A stretch of 64,000 nt of DNA, from assembly GCF_000296815.2 (NCBI RefSeq), contig NZ_CAIT01000004.1, positions 806,001-870,000 on the forward strand, written 5' to 3'. This document shows positions 8,800-17,574 of this stretch, piece by piece (within the stretch, counting starts at the first letter, position 1; each line of letters starts with the position of its first letter). A program made the translations under genes and the position numbers. Under the pieces are notes generated by a model. The model was not told the origin of the DNA. It was given only the letters and a program-made list of their open reading frames with translations, and made no database searches. The stretch is from Fibrisoma limi BUZ 3 (GTDB lineage: Bacteria; Bacteroidota; Bacteroidia; Cytophagales; Spirosomataceae).

Positions 8800-11700
8800 T
8801 TAAAAACCAGCATTCAGGGTGAACAGGACGCTCCGGACGGCCGGGTAGGTGAAACCGGTGAAGCCGTCGACGTTGCTGCCGCTGTTGAACGAGCTGGTTT
8901 CCGGGTCGTAGCCGCTGTATTTTGTCCACAAGGCGAGATTGTTGCCTGTTACGCTCAGCGTTACGTTTTTGACGAACGAGTTTTGGAATAGGGACTTGGG
9001 GAGCGCATACGTAATTCCCGCCGAGCGCAGCCGTACCCACGAAGCGTCTTCAATGAAGTTTTCGGATACCCCCCGGTGTATGTTCCGGTAGAAACCGTTC
9101 GTATAATCGACGCCGTCCGGGCCTTTACCCTGACCGAGCCAGACGGCCTTTGTGTTTGGTGTTCCGTCGGCCAGAACGCCCTCAAACACCTTGGTCGTGT
9201 TGCGGTCTTCGGTGTATTTGGCGATGCCGAAAGCCGAGAAAAAGTTGCCCAGCTGATTGTACCGATCCTGACCCACGCGGGCGTCGAAGAGGGCTGTCAG
9301 CGTGAAATTGCCGTATCGCAGGGTGTTGTTCAACCCACCGATCCAGTCGGGCTGCGAGTTGCCCAGAATCTTTTGGGTCGTATTGATCACCGGAAAACCA
9401 TTCGCGCCAATCACGATCGGGCGGCTGCGATCCAGTTCGGGTGAGGCATTGGCTTCGGCTGCGTTGGGGTAGTAGCGCTGGTAGCTGCGACCATACAGGT
9501 TGCCGTATGGATAGCCCGGTACGAGCCGCATGGTGACGCTTGAACTCAGATAGCCGAACTGATTGGCGTAGTTGATCTCGGTCAGTCCTTCGCGCAGGCT
9601 CAGGATTTTGTTCCGGTTGGCCGAAAAATTCAGGTTAACGTCCCAGCTCAACTTACCCGTCTGAACCGGTGTTGCCCGCAGAATCAGTTCAATACCCCGG
9701 TTTCGCATGGAGCCGGAGTTGATCGCGGCCTGCACGTAGCCCGTCCCCGACGATACATCCACCCGGATGATCTGGTCCCGGCTGAGGGAGTTGTAATAGG
9801 TCAGATCCAGCCCAAACCGGTTGTTGAAAAAGCCCATTTCCAGCCCGGCTTCGAACGTATCCGTGAACTCAGGGCGCAGATTAGGATCGCCCAGCAGCGA
9901 ACCCCGCGTGAAACCGGTCAGCCCGGAAGGCAGTGCGGTGTAAGCTGCATACCCCGTAACGGTCGAGTAGGGGGCTGCGTCCTTTCCGATCTGCGCGTAT
10001 GATGCCCGCAGCTTACCCAGACTGATAAATTCAGGCATTTTGAACTGCTGCGAGAAAAGGTAAGAAAGGCTGGCTGATGGGTAGAAGAACGAATTGTTGG
10101 GGGCCAGGAGCGACGAGGTGATGTCATTCCGGCCGGTCAGGGTCAGAAACAGGTAATCGCGGTAATCCAGGGTCAGTTCGCCGAAGACACCCATCAGGCG
10201 ATAGTCCTCGTCGTTCTGAACCGTCCGGACCGTCTTGGCGTTGCGCAGGTCGAAATAATCATACACGGTCAGCTCATTACCTTCCGCACCGAAGCTCCGG
10301 ATCCGGCGGTCGTACAGGTCGTGACCCAGACGAAAGGTGGTGTTGAAATACTGGCCCAGTTTAGTACTGGCGCTGGCCGTGAACGTCGACGTAATGGCCC
10401 GAAAATTTGTATTGTATTGATATACAAAGCCCAGACCATTGTCTTCAAAGACCCGCTCACCCGCCAGGCCAGTTGGCCCCGGCGCGGTACGAAGACGACC
10501 TTCCGAATACGTATCCAGACCGACCCGGTAGTTCAGCGAAAGCCACTTAAACGGATTGTAAAGGAAGTTCAGACCACCTACGAGCCGGTTTACGTTGTCG
10601 CGGAGTTTGTTGGTGTAAGCGCCGTAGATCGGATTACCATTGCCGTAGGTATTCTGCGTGCCGTCGGGCTTGATGTAATCCCGGACGTCGTAACGTGGTG
10701 ACCAGTAGCTCAGGCTCTCGTTGAACCGGTCGGCGTTGTAGCGGTCGCCACCCGAGTTGATGTAGTTCAGCGAGGTGTTGACCCCGAATTTTTCGCTCAG
10801 TTTGACGTTTGTATTCAGTCGGACCGACAGTTTATTGAAGTTCGTAAATGGAATTACCCCTTCATGGCGCAGGTGGCCGATGGACGACAGAAACGTTATC
10901 TTGTCTGTGCCACCGGTAAACGACAGGTTGTTCTGGTATTGTTTCCCCGTCTGATAGGCGTCCCGGAAGTGATTGTACAACTGCTGCGGGTGCGTCGGGT
11001 CAATCCGGATGGCTTCTGCCACGGTTGGCCCCCAGGAAGGAAAGAAGTCTTGTGGGTTATATACACCCGCGTAGCCAATCGTATATTGATCCTGTACTTC
11101 CGGGTATTTGTTAACGTTCTCGATGCCGAACGTGCTGTTAAGATTCGCCCGGAACGCACCGGCTTTCCCTGATTTGGTGGTGATCACCACCACCCCGTTC
11201 GCTCCCCGCAGACCGTAAAGCGCCGTAGCCGCCCCGCCTTTCAGAATATTGATCGTTTCAATATCGTCCGGGTTAATGTCGGCCGCCCGGTTGGTAGCGC
11301 CCCGCAGTTCAGCACCTGAGCCAAAAGTCGACGTAGTATTGTCTAACAAAATCCCGTCGACTACAAACAATGGCTGATTATCGCGGCTGGCATCGAGCGA
11401 GTTGATGCCCCGAATGAGGATACGGGCACCTTGCCCCGGTGCGCCACCCGTGTTGGTGATGGTCACGCCGGCAACTTTTCCCTGGAGCGCACTAACGACG
11501 TTTGTCTGCCGATTTTGACTGATTTCGGCTGCATCGACGCTTTGTGTAGCGTAGCCCAGATCTTTTTTCTGGCGGCTGATACCCAGGGCCGTAACTACCA
11601 CTTCGTTGAGTTGCTGATTGTCCTGCTTCAGCACAAGGTTGATGCTGGTCCGGTTCCCGACGGTAATCTCCTGAGTTTGAAAGCCGATGTAGCTGAAGAC

Positions 11701-11919
11701 CAGTATGGCATCGGTCGAGTTAACCCGCAGCCGGTACTGACCACTCGCGTTGGTTTGCGTACCTGTAGACGTGCCTTTTACTGATACGTTTACGCCCGGC
11801 AGCGGAGCGTTGTCTCCTTCGGCCGTCACAATACCGCTTACGTCGATCGGCTGCGCCATAACCTCCGAAAAACAGAGCGAAAAGGCAATAACCATACAGA
11901 CTCGTAATAAGTTTTTCAT
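8800..11919 (-). CDS. SusC/RagA-family TonB-linked outer-membrane transporter
   Basis: This 1039-residue protein has a signal peptide (to about residue 22, VMAQPI). A CarboxypepD_reg-like beta-sandwich follows (about 26-110, GIVTAEGDNAPLPGVNV), then a TonB plug domain (about 125-245, with LQGKVAGVTITNTGG, the ILIRGINSL signature and PLFVVDGILLDN), then a 22-strand barrel ending in phenylalanine (VLFTLNAGF), as the BAM machinery expects. It imports the ligand captured by the SusD partner using TonB energy. The 159-bp gap upstream, behind permease 3, suggests a promoter of its own; a TAGCTTTA near the start is only a weak -7 match. The pair interrupts the run of permease genes. Confidence 0.95.
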   Translation of the reverse strand: MKNLLRVCMVIAFSLCFSEVMAQPIDVSGIVTAEGDNAPLPGVNVSVKGTSTGTQTNASGQYRLRVNSTDAILVFSYIGFQTQEITVGNRTSINLVLKQDNQQLNEVVVTALGISRQKKDLGYATQSVDAAEISQNRQTNVVSALQGKVAGVTITNTGGAPGQGARILIRGINSLDASRDNQPLFVVDGILLDNTTSTFGSGAELRGATNRAADINPDDIETINILKGGAATALYGLRGANGVVVITTKSGKAGAFRANLNSTFGIENVNKYPEVQDQYTIGYAGVYNPQDFFPSWGPTVAEAIRIDPTHPQQLYNHFRDAYQTGKQYQNNLSFTGGTDKITFLSSIGHLRHEGVIPFTNFNKLSVRLNTNVKLSEKFGVNTSLNYINSGGDRYNADRFNESLSYWSPRYDVRDYIKPDGTQNTYGNGNPIYGAYTNKLRDNVNRLVGGLNFLYNPFKWLSLNYRVGLDTYSEGRLRTAPGPTGLAGERVFEDNGLGFVYQYNTNFRAITSTFTASASTKLGQYFNTTFRLGHDLYDRRIRSFGAEGNELTVYDYFDLRNAKTVRTVQNDEDYRLMGVFGELTLDYRDYLFLTLTGRNDITSSLLAPNNSFFYPSASLSYLFSQQFKMPEFISLGKLRASYAQIGKDAAPYSTVTGYAAYTALPSGLTGFTRGSLLGDPNLRPEFTDTFEAGLEMGFFNNRFGLDLTYYNSLSRDQIIRVDVSSGTGYVQAAINSGSMRNRGIELILRATPVQTGKLSWDVNLNFSANRNKILSLREGLTEINYANQFGYLSSSVTMRLVPGYPYGNLYGRSYQRYYPNAAEANASPELDRSRPIVIGANGFPVINTTQKILGNSQPDWIGGLNNTLRYGNFTLTALFDARVGQDRYNQLGNFFSAFGIAKYTEDRNTTKVFEGVLADGTPNTKAVWLGQGKGPDGVDYTNGFYRNIHRGVSENFIEDASWVRLRSAGITYALPKSLFQNSFVKNVTLSVTGNNLALWTKYSGYDPETSSFNSGSNVDGFTGFTYPAVRSVLFTLNAGF

Positions 11920-12078
11920 GTTGATAAGTAAAGATTAAGAATAGTTTTAAAGCTAACAGTACGTAAAAATAAGGCCTTCGTAAAGTTTCGCAAGCTTAAT
12001 GAAAGGGCAAAGGATAGTTGGATCCTCAGTTGCGGGGATATAGCGTATAATGAGAAGAGGGAGATGCCTTACTTGCTT

Positions 12079-14460
12079 TCACTCCGTTCGCAAGCTCTTC
12101 ACCGGATTCATCAATGCGGCCTTTACACTTTGCAGGCCGACGGTCGCCAGCCCTACGGCCGTCGCCAGAAACCCCGCCAGGGCAAATACGGGCCATTCTA
12201 TATCAATCTTGTACGTGTATTCTTCCAGAAACTGGCTCATGGCGTAATAGCCAATGGGAGCCGCAATCATGAAGGCAATGAGGATGAGCCGGAGAAAGTC
12301 CGTTGATAACAGTGTTACAATACTGACGACCGTAGCGCCCAGCACTTTCCGCACGCCAATCTCCTTAGTTCGCTGCGTGACTACGAACGATACCAGACCG
12401 AACAAACCCAGGCAGCCAATGAAGATGCCGACAATGGCGAGTAGTGACAGAAAGTTGGTCAGCTTGCGTTCGTCTTCGTAAAACGTTCGGAGGGTATCGT
12501 CCAGGAATGCCGGATCGTAGTAATGGTTCGGAAACAGGGCTTTCCAATGCTGGCCGATGTGCGCCAGGGCGGCCGTTTTCTGCTTTGGATCAATGCGGAT
12601 ACTGGCTTCCTGAAAATTCCAGTCGGCATAGAGAAACACGTGCGGCACAATACCCGACTTCAGGCTCTGCGAATGGTAATCTTTCACGACGCCCATGATC
12701 GTGAAGGGTTTGTCGTGGTACAGATTGATACGTTCGCCGATTGCTTTTTCCGGTGTTTGAAATCCCAGCTCACGGGCCGCTTTTTCATTGATAATCGCAA
12801 CGGTGTTCGTATCGGCGCGGGTCCAGGACCGTCCGGCCACTAGGGGTATCCTGAAAAACTGGAAGTAATTCGTGTCGACGTATTGGGTCCGGAACTCGTA
12901 TTCGCCGTTGGGCAGGTTCGGGTGGCGTACCGTACCCCACCACCAGTTGTTGTTGCTGGACGGTGTGGTTAAGGCAAAGGCAACGTCTTTGATTTCCGGA
13001 TGCTGCCTCAACTGTTGACGCAACCGTTCGCGCAGAACAGGATTGCCACGGTCGGGCATCCGGACGGTTACGACAGCTTCTTTATTGAATCCCAGATCAG
13101 TCTGGTAGAAATACCGAATTTGTTTGGTTCCGATCAGGGTGCAGATAACTAGCACCTGAGCAATAACAAACTGCGTAACGACCAGCGTCTGACGTAGTGA
13201 AATCCGGCCGCGATCCGGGGTACTTAACCGGCTTCGCAGCACCCGCACCGGCTGAAACCCTGACAACACCAGGGCCGGATAGCTACCCGCCAGCAGGGTT
13301 ACGATGCTGCCCAGCAGCACCAGAAAAGACACCGTATTCTGGTCCCAGACAGTTGATTGCGACACCTGTGTCGTCAGCAGGCGGTTGGCGTAGGGAAGCA
13401 ACTGCATGGCTAACAATCCGCCTAAACTGATGGACACTAAAACCAGAAAAGCCGTCTCACCAAAGAACTGCGCAATCAATTGAGTGCGGCTGCTCCCAAG
13501 CACTTTCCGTACGGCGATTTCGCGGCTGCGCCGTACGGCCTGCACCGTGGCCAGGTTTACGAAATTAATGCAGGCAATGACGATCAAGAACAAGCCGATG
13601 CTGGCCAGGGTGTACAGCATCCACTGCGGAATGACGTAGTTATACGGATCGGCATCACTCTGTGTGTCGCGGTGTACGTCGACCAGCGGCAGCAGGTCAA
13701 AATTCGTGTAATGGCTTTCGGACCTATGCTGGGCGGCCAGTTTACCCACGGTTGCTTCAATCGCCGACGGAGCCGTATTGGGTTTCAGCAGCACGTAGCC
13801 GTGGTGCATGGAGTCGCCCCCGCTCCAGTAGGTTTCGTTGGTGTACTGCGGCATAATTCGCTTCAGCGTCTCTCGCGACGCCAGCACCTGAAACTGAAAC
13901 TCGGTGTTGGCCGGCACCTGCCGGATAATGCCCGATACGATCAGGGTGACGCTGTCCCGAATGCGAAGCGTTTTTCCCAGCGCATCCCCGTTTTTGAAGA
14001 AACGCCGGGCGGTCGGTTCGTCGAGCACTACCTGATACGGTTGACTGAGCGATTGCTGGGGCGATCCGCTGAGCCAATCGACGTCGATCATCTCCAGAAA
14101 GGCCGGGGGCGCAAAATAGATGTGCTTCACGTTGAAAACCGTTTGGCCGACCTTAACCCCGTCCGATTCGATTGCGTAGGTGTTCACGGCCCGCTCAACG
14201 CCGGCTACCTGTTCATTCAGGGTTTTAATAACGCCCTGCGGTACGTGCGACCCCTTTTCGCCGTACTTATCCTTACCAATGAGCCGATACAGGCGGTCGG
14301 CGTTTTGGTGGTAGCGGTCGAAGCTATACTCAAACCGCACAATCCAGAACAGCACAATGGCTACACCGAGACCCAGCGTCAGGCCGGTCAGGTTGATCAG
14401 CGCGTAACTCCGGTTGCGGAGCAGCGTGCGCCAGGTGGTTTTAAGATAGTTGGTTAGCAT
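12079..14460 (-). CDS. FtsX/MacB-type ABC transporter permease 3
   Basis: This 793-residue protein has the duplicated permease plan. It begins MLTNYLKTTWRTLLRNRSYA, one of the more divergent N-termini of the set. The first cytoplasmic motif is SREIAVRKVLGSS (about 311), with Ala in place of the usual Gly before VRK; the second is TKEIGVRKVLGA (about 697). The tail is MNPVKSLRTE. A strand near 660 reads VVKDYHSQSLKSGI, the conserved periplasmic segment before the third FtsX helix group. It is the last permease of the long run led by promoter B, 48 bp after permease 4, with a small hairpin between. Confidence 0.92.
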   Translation of the reverse strand: MLTNYLKTTWRTLLRNRSYALINLTGLTLGLGVAIVLFWIVRFEYSFDRYHQNADRLYRLIGKDKYGEKGSHVPQGVIKTLNEQVAGVERAVNTYAIESDGVKVGQTVFNVKHIYFAPPAFLEMIDVDWLSGSPQQSLSQPYQVVLDEPTARRFFKNGDALGKTLRIRDSVTLIVSGIIRQVPANTEFQFQVLASRETLKRIMPQYTNETYWSGGDSMHHGYVLLKPNTAPSAIEATVGKLAAQHRSESHYTNFDLLPLVDVHRDTQSDADPYNYVIPQWMLYTLASIGLFLIVIACINFVNLATVQAVRRSREIAVRKVLGSSRTQLIAQFFGETAFLVLVSISLGGLLAMQLLPYANRLLTTQVSQSTVWDQNTVSFLVLLGSIVTLLAGSYPALVLSGFQPVRVLRSRLSTPDRGRISLRQTLVVTQFVIAQVLVICTLIGTKQIRYFYQTDLGFNKEAVVTVRMPDRGNPVLRERLRQQLRQHPEIKDVAFALTTPSSNNNWWWGTVRHPNLPNGEYEFRTQYVDTNYFQFFRIPLVAGRSWTRADTNTVAIINEKAARELGFQTPEKAIGERINLYHDKPFTIMGVVKDYHSQSLKSGIVPHVFLYADWNFQEASIRIDPKQKTAALAHIGQHWKALFPNHYYDPAFLDDTLRTFYEDERKLTNFLSLLAIVGIFIGCLGLFGLVSFVVTQRTKEIGVRKVLGATVVSIVTLLSTDFLRLILIAFMIAAPIGYYAMSQFLEEYTYKIDIEWPVFALAGFLATAVGLATVGLQSVKAALMNPVKSLRTE

Positions 14461-14477
14461 GGTTTTTAAGGGGATAA

Positions 14478-14504
14478 GGGCTTGGGGACAACTACCCCAA
14501 ACCC
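14478..14504 (-). repeat. Class B intergenic hairpin between permeases 4 and 3
   Basis: The arms GGGCTTGGGG (14478-14487) and CCCCAAACCC (14495-14504) pair with one mismatch around a 7-nt loop. The stop codon of permease 4 is TAG, as at the other class B hairpins. No run of T follows on the minus strand. Confidence 0.6.
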
Positions 14505-14508
14505 AGCA

Positions 14509-16953
14509 CTATTCATTACGTAAACTCTTCACCGGATTCATCAGAGCTGCTTTCACCGTATGGAAGCTAACCGCCAATACCGCCGTTAGCAGACCCATTG
14601 CTCCGGCTAAGGCAAATACATCCCAGCCAATGTCGACTTTGTAGGCAAAGTCCTGCAGCCATTTCGACATCAGCCACCAGGCGGCCGGTACGCCCAGCGC
14701 AAAAGCCAGCAACGCCAGCCGGAACGTTTCACGGTTAAGCAGCAGGAACAGTTGCGACACCGTAGCGCCCAGTACTTTGCGAATGCCGATTTCTTTGGTT
14801 CGGTTTGCGGCATTGAGCCCCGACAACCCAAATAGTCCCAGACAGGCTACCAGAATGGCAAACAACGTAGCCGACGCCATAATATTCATCCAGCGGCTGT
14901 AGGATTCGTACTGTTTGGCAATATCCTGATCTAGAAAGGTGTAGTTAAACGGCTGACCATCTGATAGCTGTTTCCAATCGCTGCCGATACGGGCAATGGT
15001 TTCGGGCGAGGCTCCCGCGCGGAGTTTGAGCAGGAATTGCCCCGCACTTTTCGGGTCGACGCGTAACATCATTGGCTCAATCTTCGACTCCAGCGTTGAG
15101 AAGTGATAGTCTTTCACAACGCCAATGACCCGCTGGTTACCAAGTGGTTTTAAGGGCTGGTTGAGGGCGAAATCCTTGCCCAGACGTCGGGCCAGGGCCT
15201 CATTGATGATAACCGCTTGTTCCTTACTGGCGGTGTCGCTGGGGAACCTGGGGGAGAAATTGCGCCCTTGAGTCAGCCTGAGGTTGAGCAAAGGCAGGTA
15301 ATCGTAATCCACACCGTACGAATATACCCAGGTGTCCTCGTCGTTGATTTTGTAGAAATACATATTTGTGCCCCGACCCAGTGAACTGGACGTACCGCTC
15401 ACGGCTACCAGATCCGGATTGGTGCGCTTAAGGTCAACCAGTCGTTCTCGTACTAATTTCACTTTGTCGGGGTTCTGGTCGTAGTTGTTGACAACCAGTA
15501 CGTGTTCCTTGTCAAAGCCCAGATCTTTCTGCGCAATGAATCGCATCTGCCGATTCATCACCAGGGCCGCGGTCATCAGAAACAGGCAAATGCCGTATTG
15601 CACGACCACCAGTGCCCGCGACAGAACAGGGTTTACCCGATACGTCTGGTGCCCCCTTAGCAAGCGAATGGGTTGATAGCCCGAAAGGACCAGCGCCGGA
15701 TAGCCGCCTGCCAGCAAACCAATGACGAGAACCAATACGGTACTGCCGCCGACAACCCATCGGTCAGACCAATCAAGCAGGAGTTCACGGCCGGTGTACT
15801 GATTGAAGGTGGGCAGAAAGGCGGCCGTAAGTACGTAGGCCAGAACAAACGCCCCGAGCGTCAATAGCTGCGTTTCAATCCACAACTGAAACCAGACCTG
15901 GCTTTTACCGGCACCAACCACCTTCCGAACGCCGACTTCCTGCGTGCGCGTAGCCGCATTAGCCAGGGTCAGTGATACGTAATTGACACAGGCCACAAAC
16001 AGCATCAGGGCGGCAATACTCATCAAAATATAGGCGTACAGCGGATTGGTGACCTCGGGGAAGTAAACGGCGCTGTCGAAATGCAGATCGGGTAATGCTT
16101 TGGCTTTTAACTCCAGACCCGGTTTGTCCTTCGGTAGCCGATTGTTTTTCTTCCAATCGCTGATCATGCCTTTGAAGTAGTTGTTGGCAAAGACGTTCAG
16201 CTTGCGGCTAAAAGCGACCGGGTCTACGCCGGCTTTCACCTCAATCATTGTGGACGTGCAGAAGCAGTTGTCCACCGTGTTGGCGTATTCTTCATACGCC
16301 GGATTGCGCTCTATGCGCACCAGCATGTCAGGTTTCAGGCTGGAGTTCGAAGGAATGTCGTCCATGACGCCCCGCACCGTAAACGGCTGCATACCCTCAA
16401 TGTCCAGATTGATCGCTTTGCCGACCGGGTTGCTGTTGCCAAAGTATTTCCTTGCCAATTCCTTCGACAGCACTACATCGTTTGGCTCGCGGAGCGCTGT
16501 TGGGCGGTCGCCATACACGAGCGGGAACGAGAACATGTCCAGAAAGGTCTGATCGACGTAGTATAGCTTCTCGCTGGCCATCTGCTCACCAACGCGCATG
16601 AGTGCCTGGCCCTCATTGAAGCGTACGGCGTTCTGTACGTCTGGCAATTGTTGCTTAATGGCTGGGGCAATGGGGTAGGGCAAACGCACCAGCCGCTTGT
16701 TGTCTTTGGGGGTAAGTGAGCTGAGGAACCCCGACGACCAGGTCATCGACGCATTAACGTTGTCGATGTAATCGATTCGGTAGATTCGGTCAGCTTTGGC
16801 ATGGAAACGGTCAAAACTGTACTCGTGCCGGACATACAGGTAAATCAGCAGGCAAAACGCCATCGCAACGGCCAGACCTGCCAGGTTGATAGCGGAGTAG
16901 ACGCGGCTTTTCCACAGATTTCGGAGCGCGATTTTAACGTAGTTCCGGAGCAT
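14509..16953 (-). CDS. FtsX/MacB-type ABC transporter permease 4
   Basis: This is an 814-residue duplicated permease. Its first periplasmic domain is longer than in most siblings and unusually holds a CFC pair (DNCFCTSTMIEVKAG, about 230); these could form a disulphide, which I did not see in other members. The cytoplasmic motifs are TRTQEVGVRKVVGAG (about 334) and RTKEIGIRKVLGA (about 717). The second is preceded by GLSGLNAANRTKE rather than the common AEQRTKE. The tail is MNPVKSLRNE, the only RNE ending in the array. It follows the NTF2-like gene after 128 bp that contain a 25-bp perfect inverted repeat. Confidence 0.92.
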   Translation of the reverse strand: MLRNYVKIALRNLWKSRVYSAINLAGLAVAMAFCLLIYLYVRHEYSFDRFHAKADRIYRIDYIDNVNASMTWSSGFLSSLTPKDNKRLVRLPYPIAPAIKQQLPDVQNAVRFNEGQALMRVGEQMASEKLYYVDQTFLDMFSFPLVYGDRPTALREPNDVVLSKELARKYFGNSNPVGKAINLDIEGMQPFTVRGVMDDIPSNSSLKPDMLVRIERNPAYEEYANTVDNCFCTSTMIEVKAGVDPVAFSRKLNVFANNYFKGMISDWKKNNRLPKDKPGLELKAKALPDLHFDSAVYFPEVTNPLYAYILMSIAALMLFVACVNYVSLTLANAATRTQEVGVRKVVGAGKSQVWFQLWIETQLLTLGAFVLAYVLTAAFLPTFNQYTGRELLLDWSDRWVVGGSTVLVLVIGLLAGGYPALVLSGYQPIRLLRGHQTYRVNPVLSRALVVVQYGICLFLMTAALVMNRQMRFIAQKDLGFDKEHVLVVNNYDQNPDKVKLVRERLVDLKRTNPDLVAVSGTSSSLGRGTNMYFYKINDEDTWVYSYGVDYDYLPLLNLRLTQGRNFSPRFPSDTASKEQAVIINEALARRLGKDFALNQPLKPLGNQRVIGVVKDYHFSTLESKIEPMMLRVDPKSAGQFLLKLRAGASPETIARIGSDWKQLSDGQPFNYTFLDQDIAKQYESYSRWMNIMASATLFAILVACLGLFGLSGLNAANRTKEIGIRKVLGATVSQLFLLLNRETFRLALLAFALGVPAAWWLMSKWLQDFAYKVDIGWDVFALAGAMGLLTAVLAVSFHTVKAALMNPVKSLRNE

Positions 16954-16980
16954 GGTTGGTTTGGAGTTCGGTTGAGGATT

Positions 16981-17071
16981 TAGGTCTGACGGTACGTCTG
17001 ACCGGCTAGTCCAGTGTTGTTAAACACGATTTCGATTTGGTTAACTCCGGTCAGACGTACCGTCAGACCTA
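16981..17071 (-). repeat. 25-bp perfect inverted repeat with GTCTGAC direct repeats
   Basis: Positions 16981-17005 are exactly complementary to 17047-17071, with a 41-nt loop. Each arm also holds a direct repeat: GGTCTGACGG, then TACGTCTGACCGG. The same word with one base changed recurs at 44487-44510. The element lies between the NTF2-like gene and permease 4. There is no T-run, so a simple intrinsic terminator is doubtful; an attenuator, a protein site or a dispersed repeat are alternatives. Confidence 0.8.
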
Positions 17072-17081
17072 CATGAGCCTG

Positions 17082-17546
17082 CTACTTCATGGCCTGCAAC
17101 GACTTCGGTGGAGACTGCCAGAGTACGTTGACAATCATCCAGCGACCGTTATCCTTCATCAGGTGGATATAGTCAATACCCCAGACGGCCGTCACTTTAG
17201 CCGAAGCCGTTTTGTCGGCTATTTCGAATACGTCTACAATTCTCGGGGAGTTGGCATTGGCGCGTTTCCCATCCTTGTTCCAGGTACTGGCCAGCCGGAT
17301 CAAGGCCGGAAAGGGCATTTCCAGTTGCCTGGAATACGCACTGGTTTTGTCGCTGTAGGAGAATCCGCGCTTTTGCAGACTGGGATGGATGCTCTGGTAC
17401 GCCAGCGTCGTATCGGCTTTGTAGAACGTATCAATATAGTCATAGCAGGCCTGTTTGACGCCCGCTACGTCGTCGGTTGGGCTACTCTGGGCATACAGGA
17501 CGGCCGTGGTAAGTGCCAGAAACGTTGTAATCGCTAGTTTTCTCAT
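17082..17546 (-). CDS. Exported NTF2-like (putative lumazine-binding family) protein
   Basis: The 154-residue product has a signal peptide (MRKLAITTFLALTTAVLYAQ) and one NTF2-like cone-fold domain. It is recognisable by VKQACYDYIDTFYKADTTLA at the start and the closing strand pattern ASAKVTAVWGIDYIHLMKDNGRWMIVNVLW. Many exported Bacteroidota members of this fold are annotated as putative lumazine-binding proteins without proven ligand. I chose the ATG at 17546 because it begins the signal peptide; an in-frame start at 17624 would overlap the upstream gene. It lies 28 bp after the DUF4932 gene, suggesting co-transcription. Confidence 0.8.
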   Translation of the reverse strand: MRKLAITTFLALTTAVLYAQSSPTDDVAGVKQACYDYIDTFYKADTTLAYQSIHPSLQKRGFSYSDKTSAYSRQLEMPFPALIRLASTWNKDGKRANANSPRIVDVFEIADKTASAKVTAVWGIDYIHLMKDNGRWMIVNVLWQSPPKSLQAMK

Positions 17547-17574
17547 AGGGTTAAAGGTTTTATCAAGATTAATG

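Noticed and set aside
8777-9040. Longer N-terminus for the SusD-like gene (start at 9040)
   Set aside because: It would overlap susC by 240 bp and bury a clear lipoprotein signal sequence that begins at the ATG at 8776.
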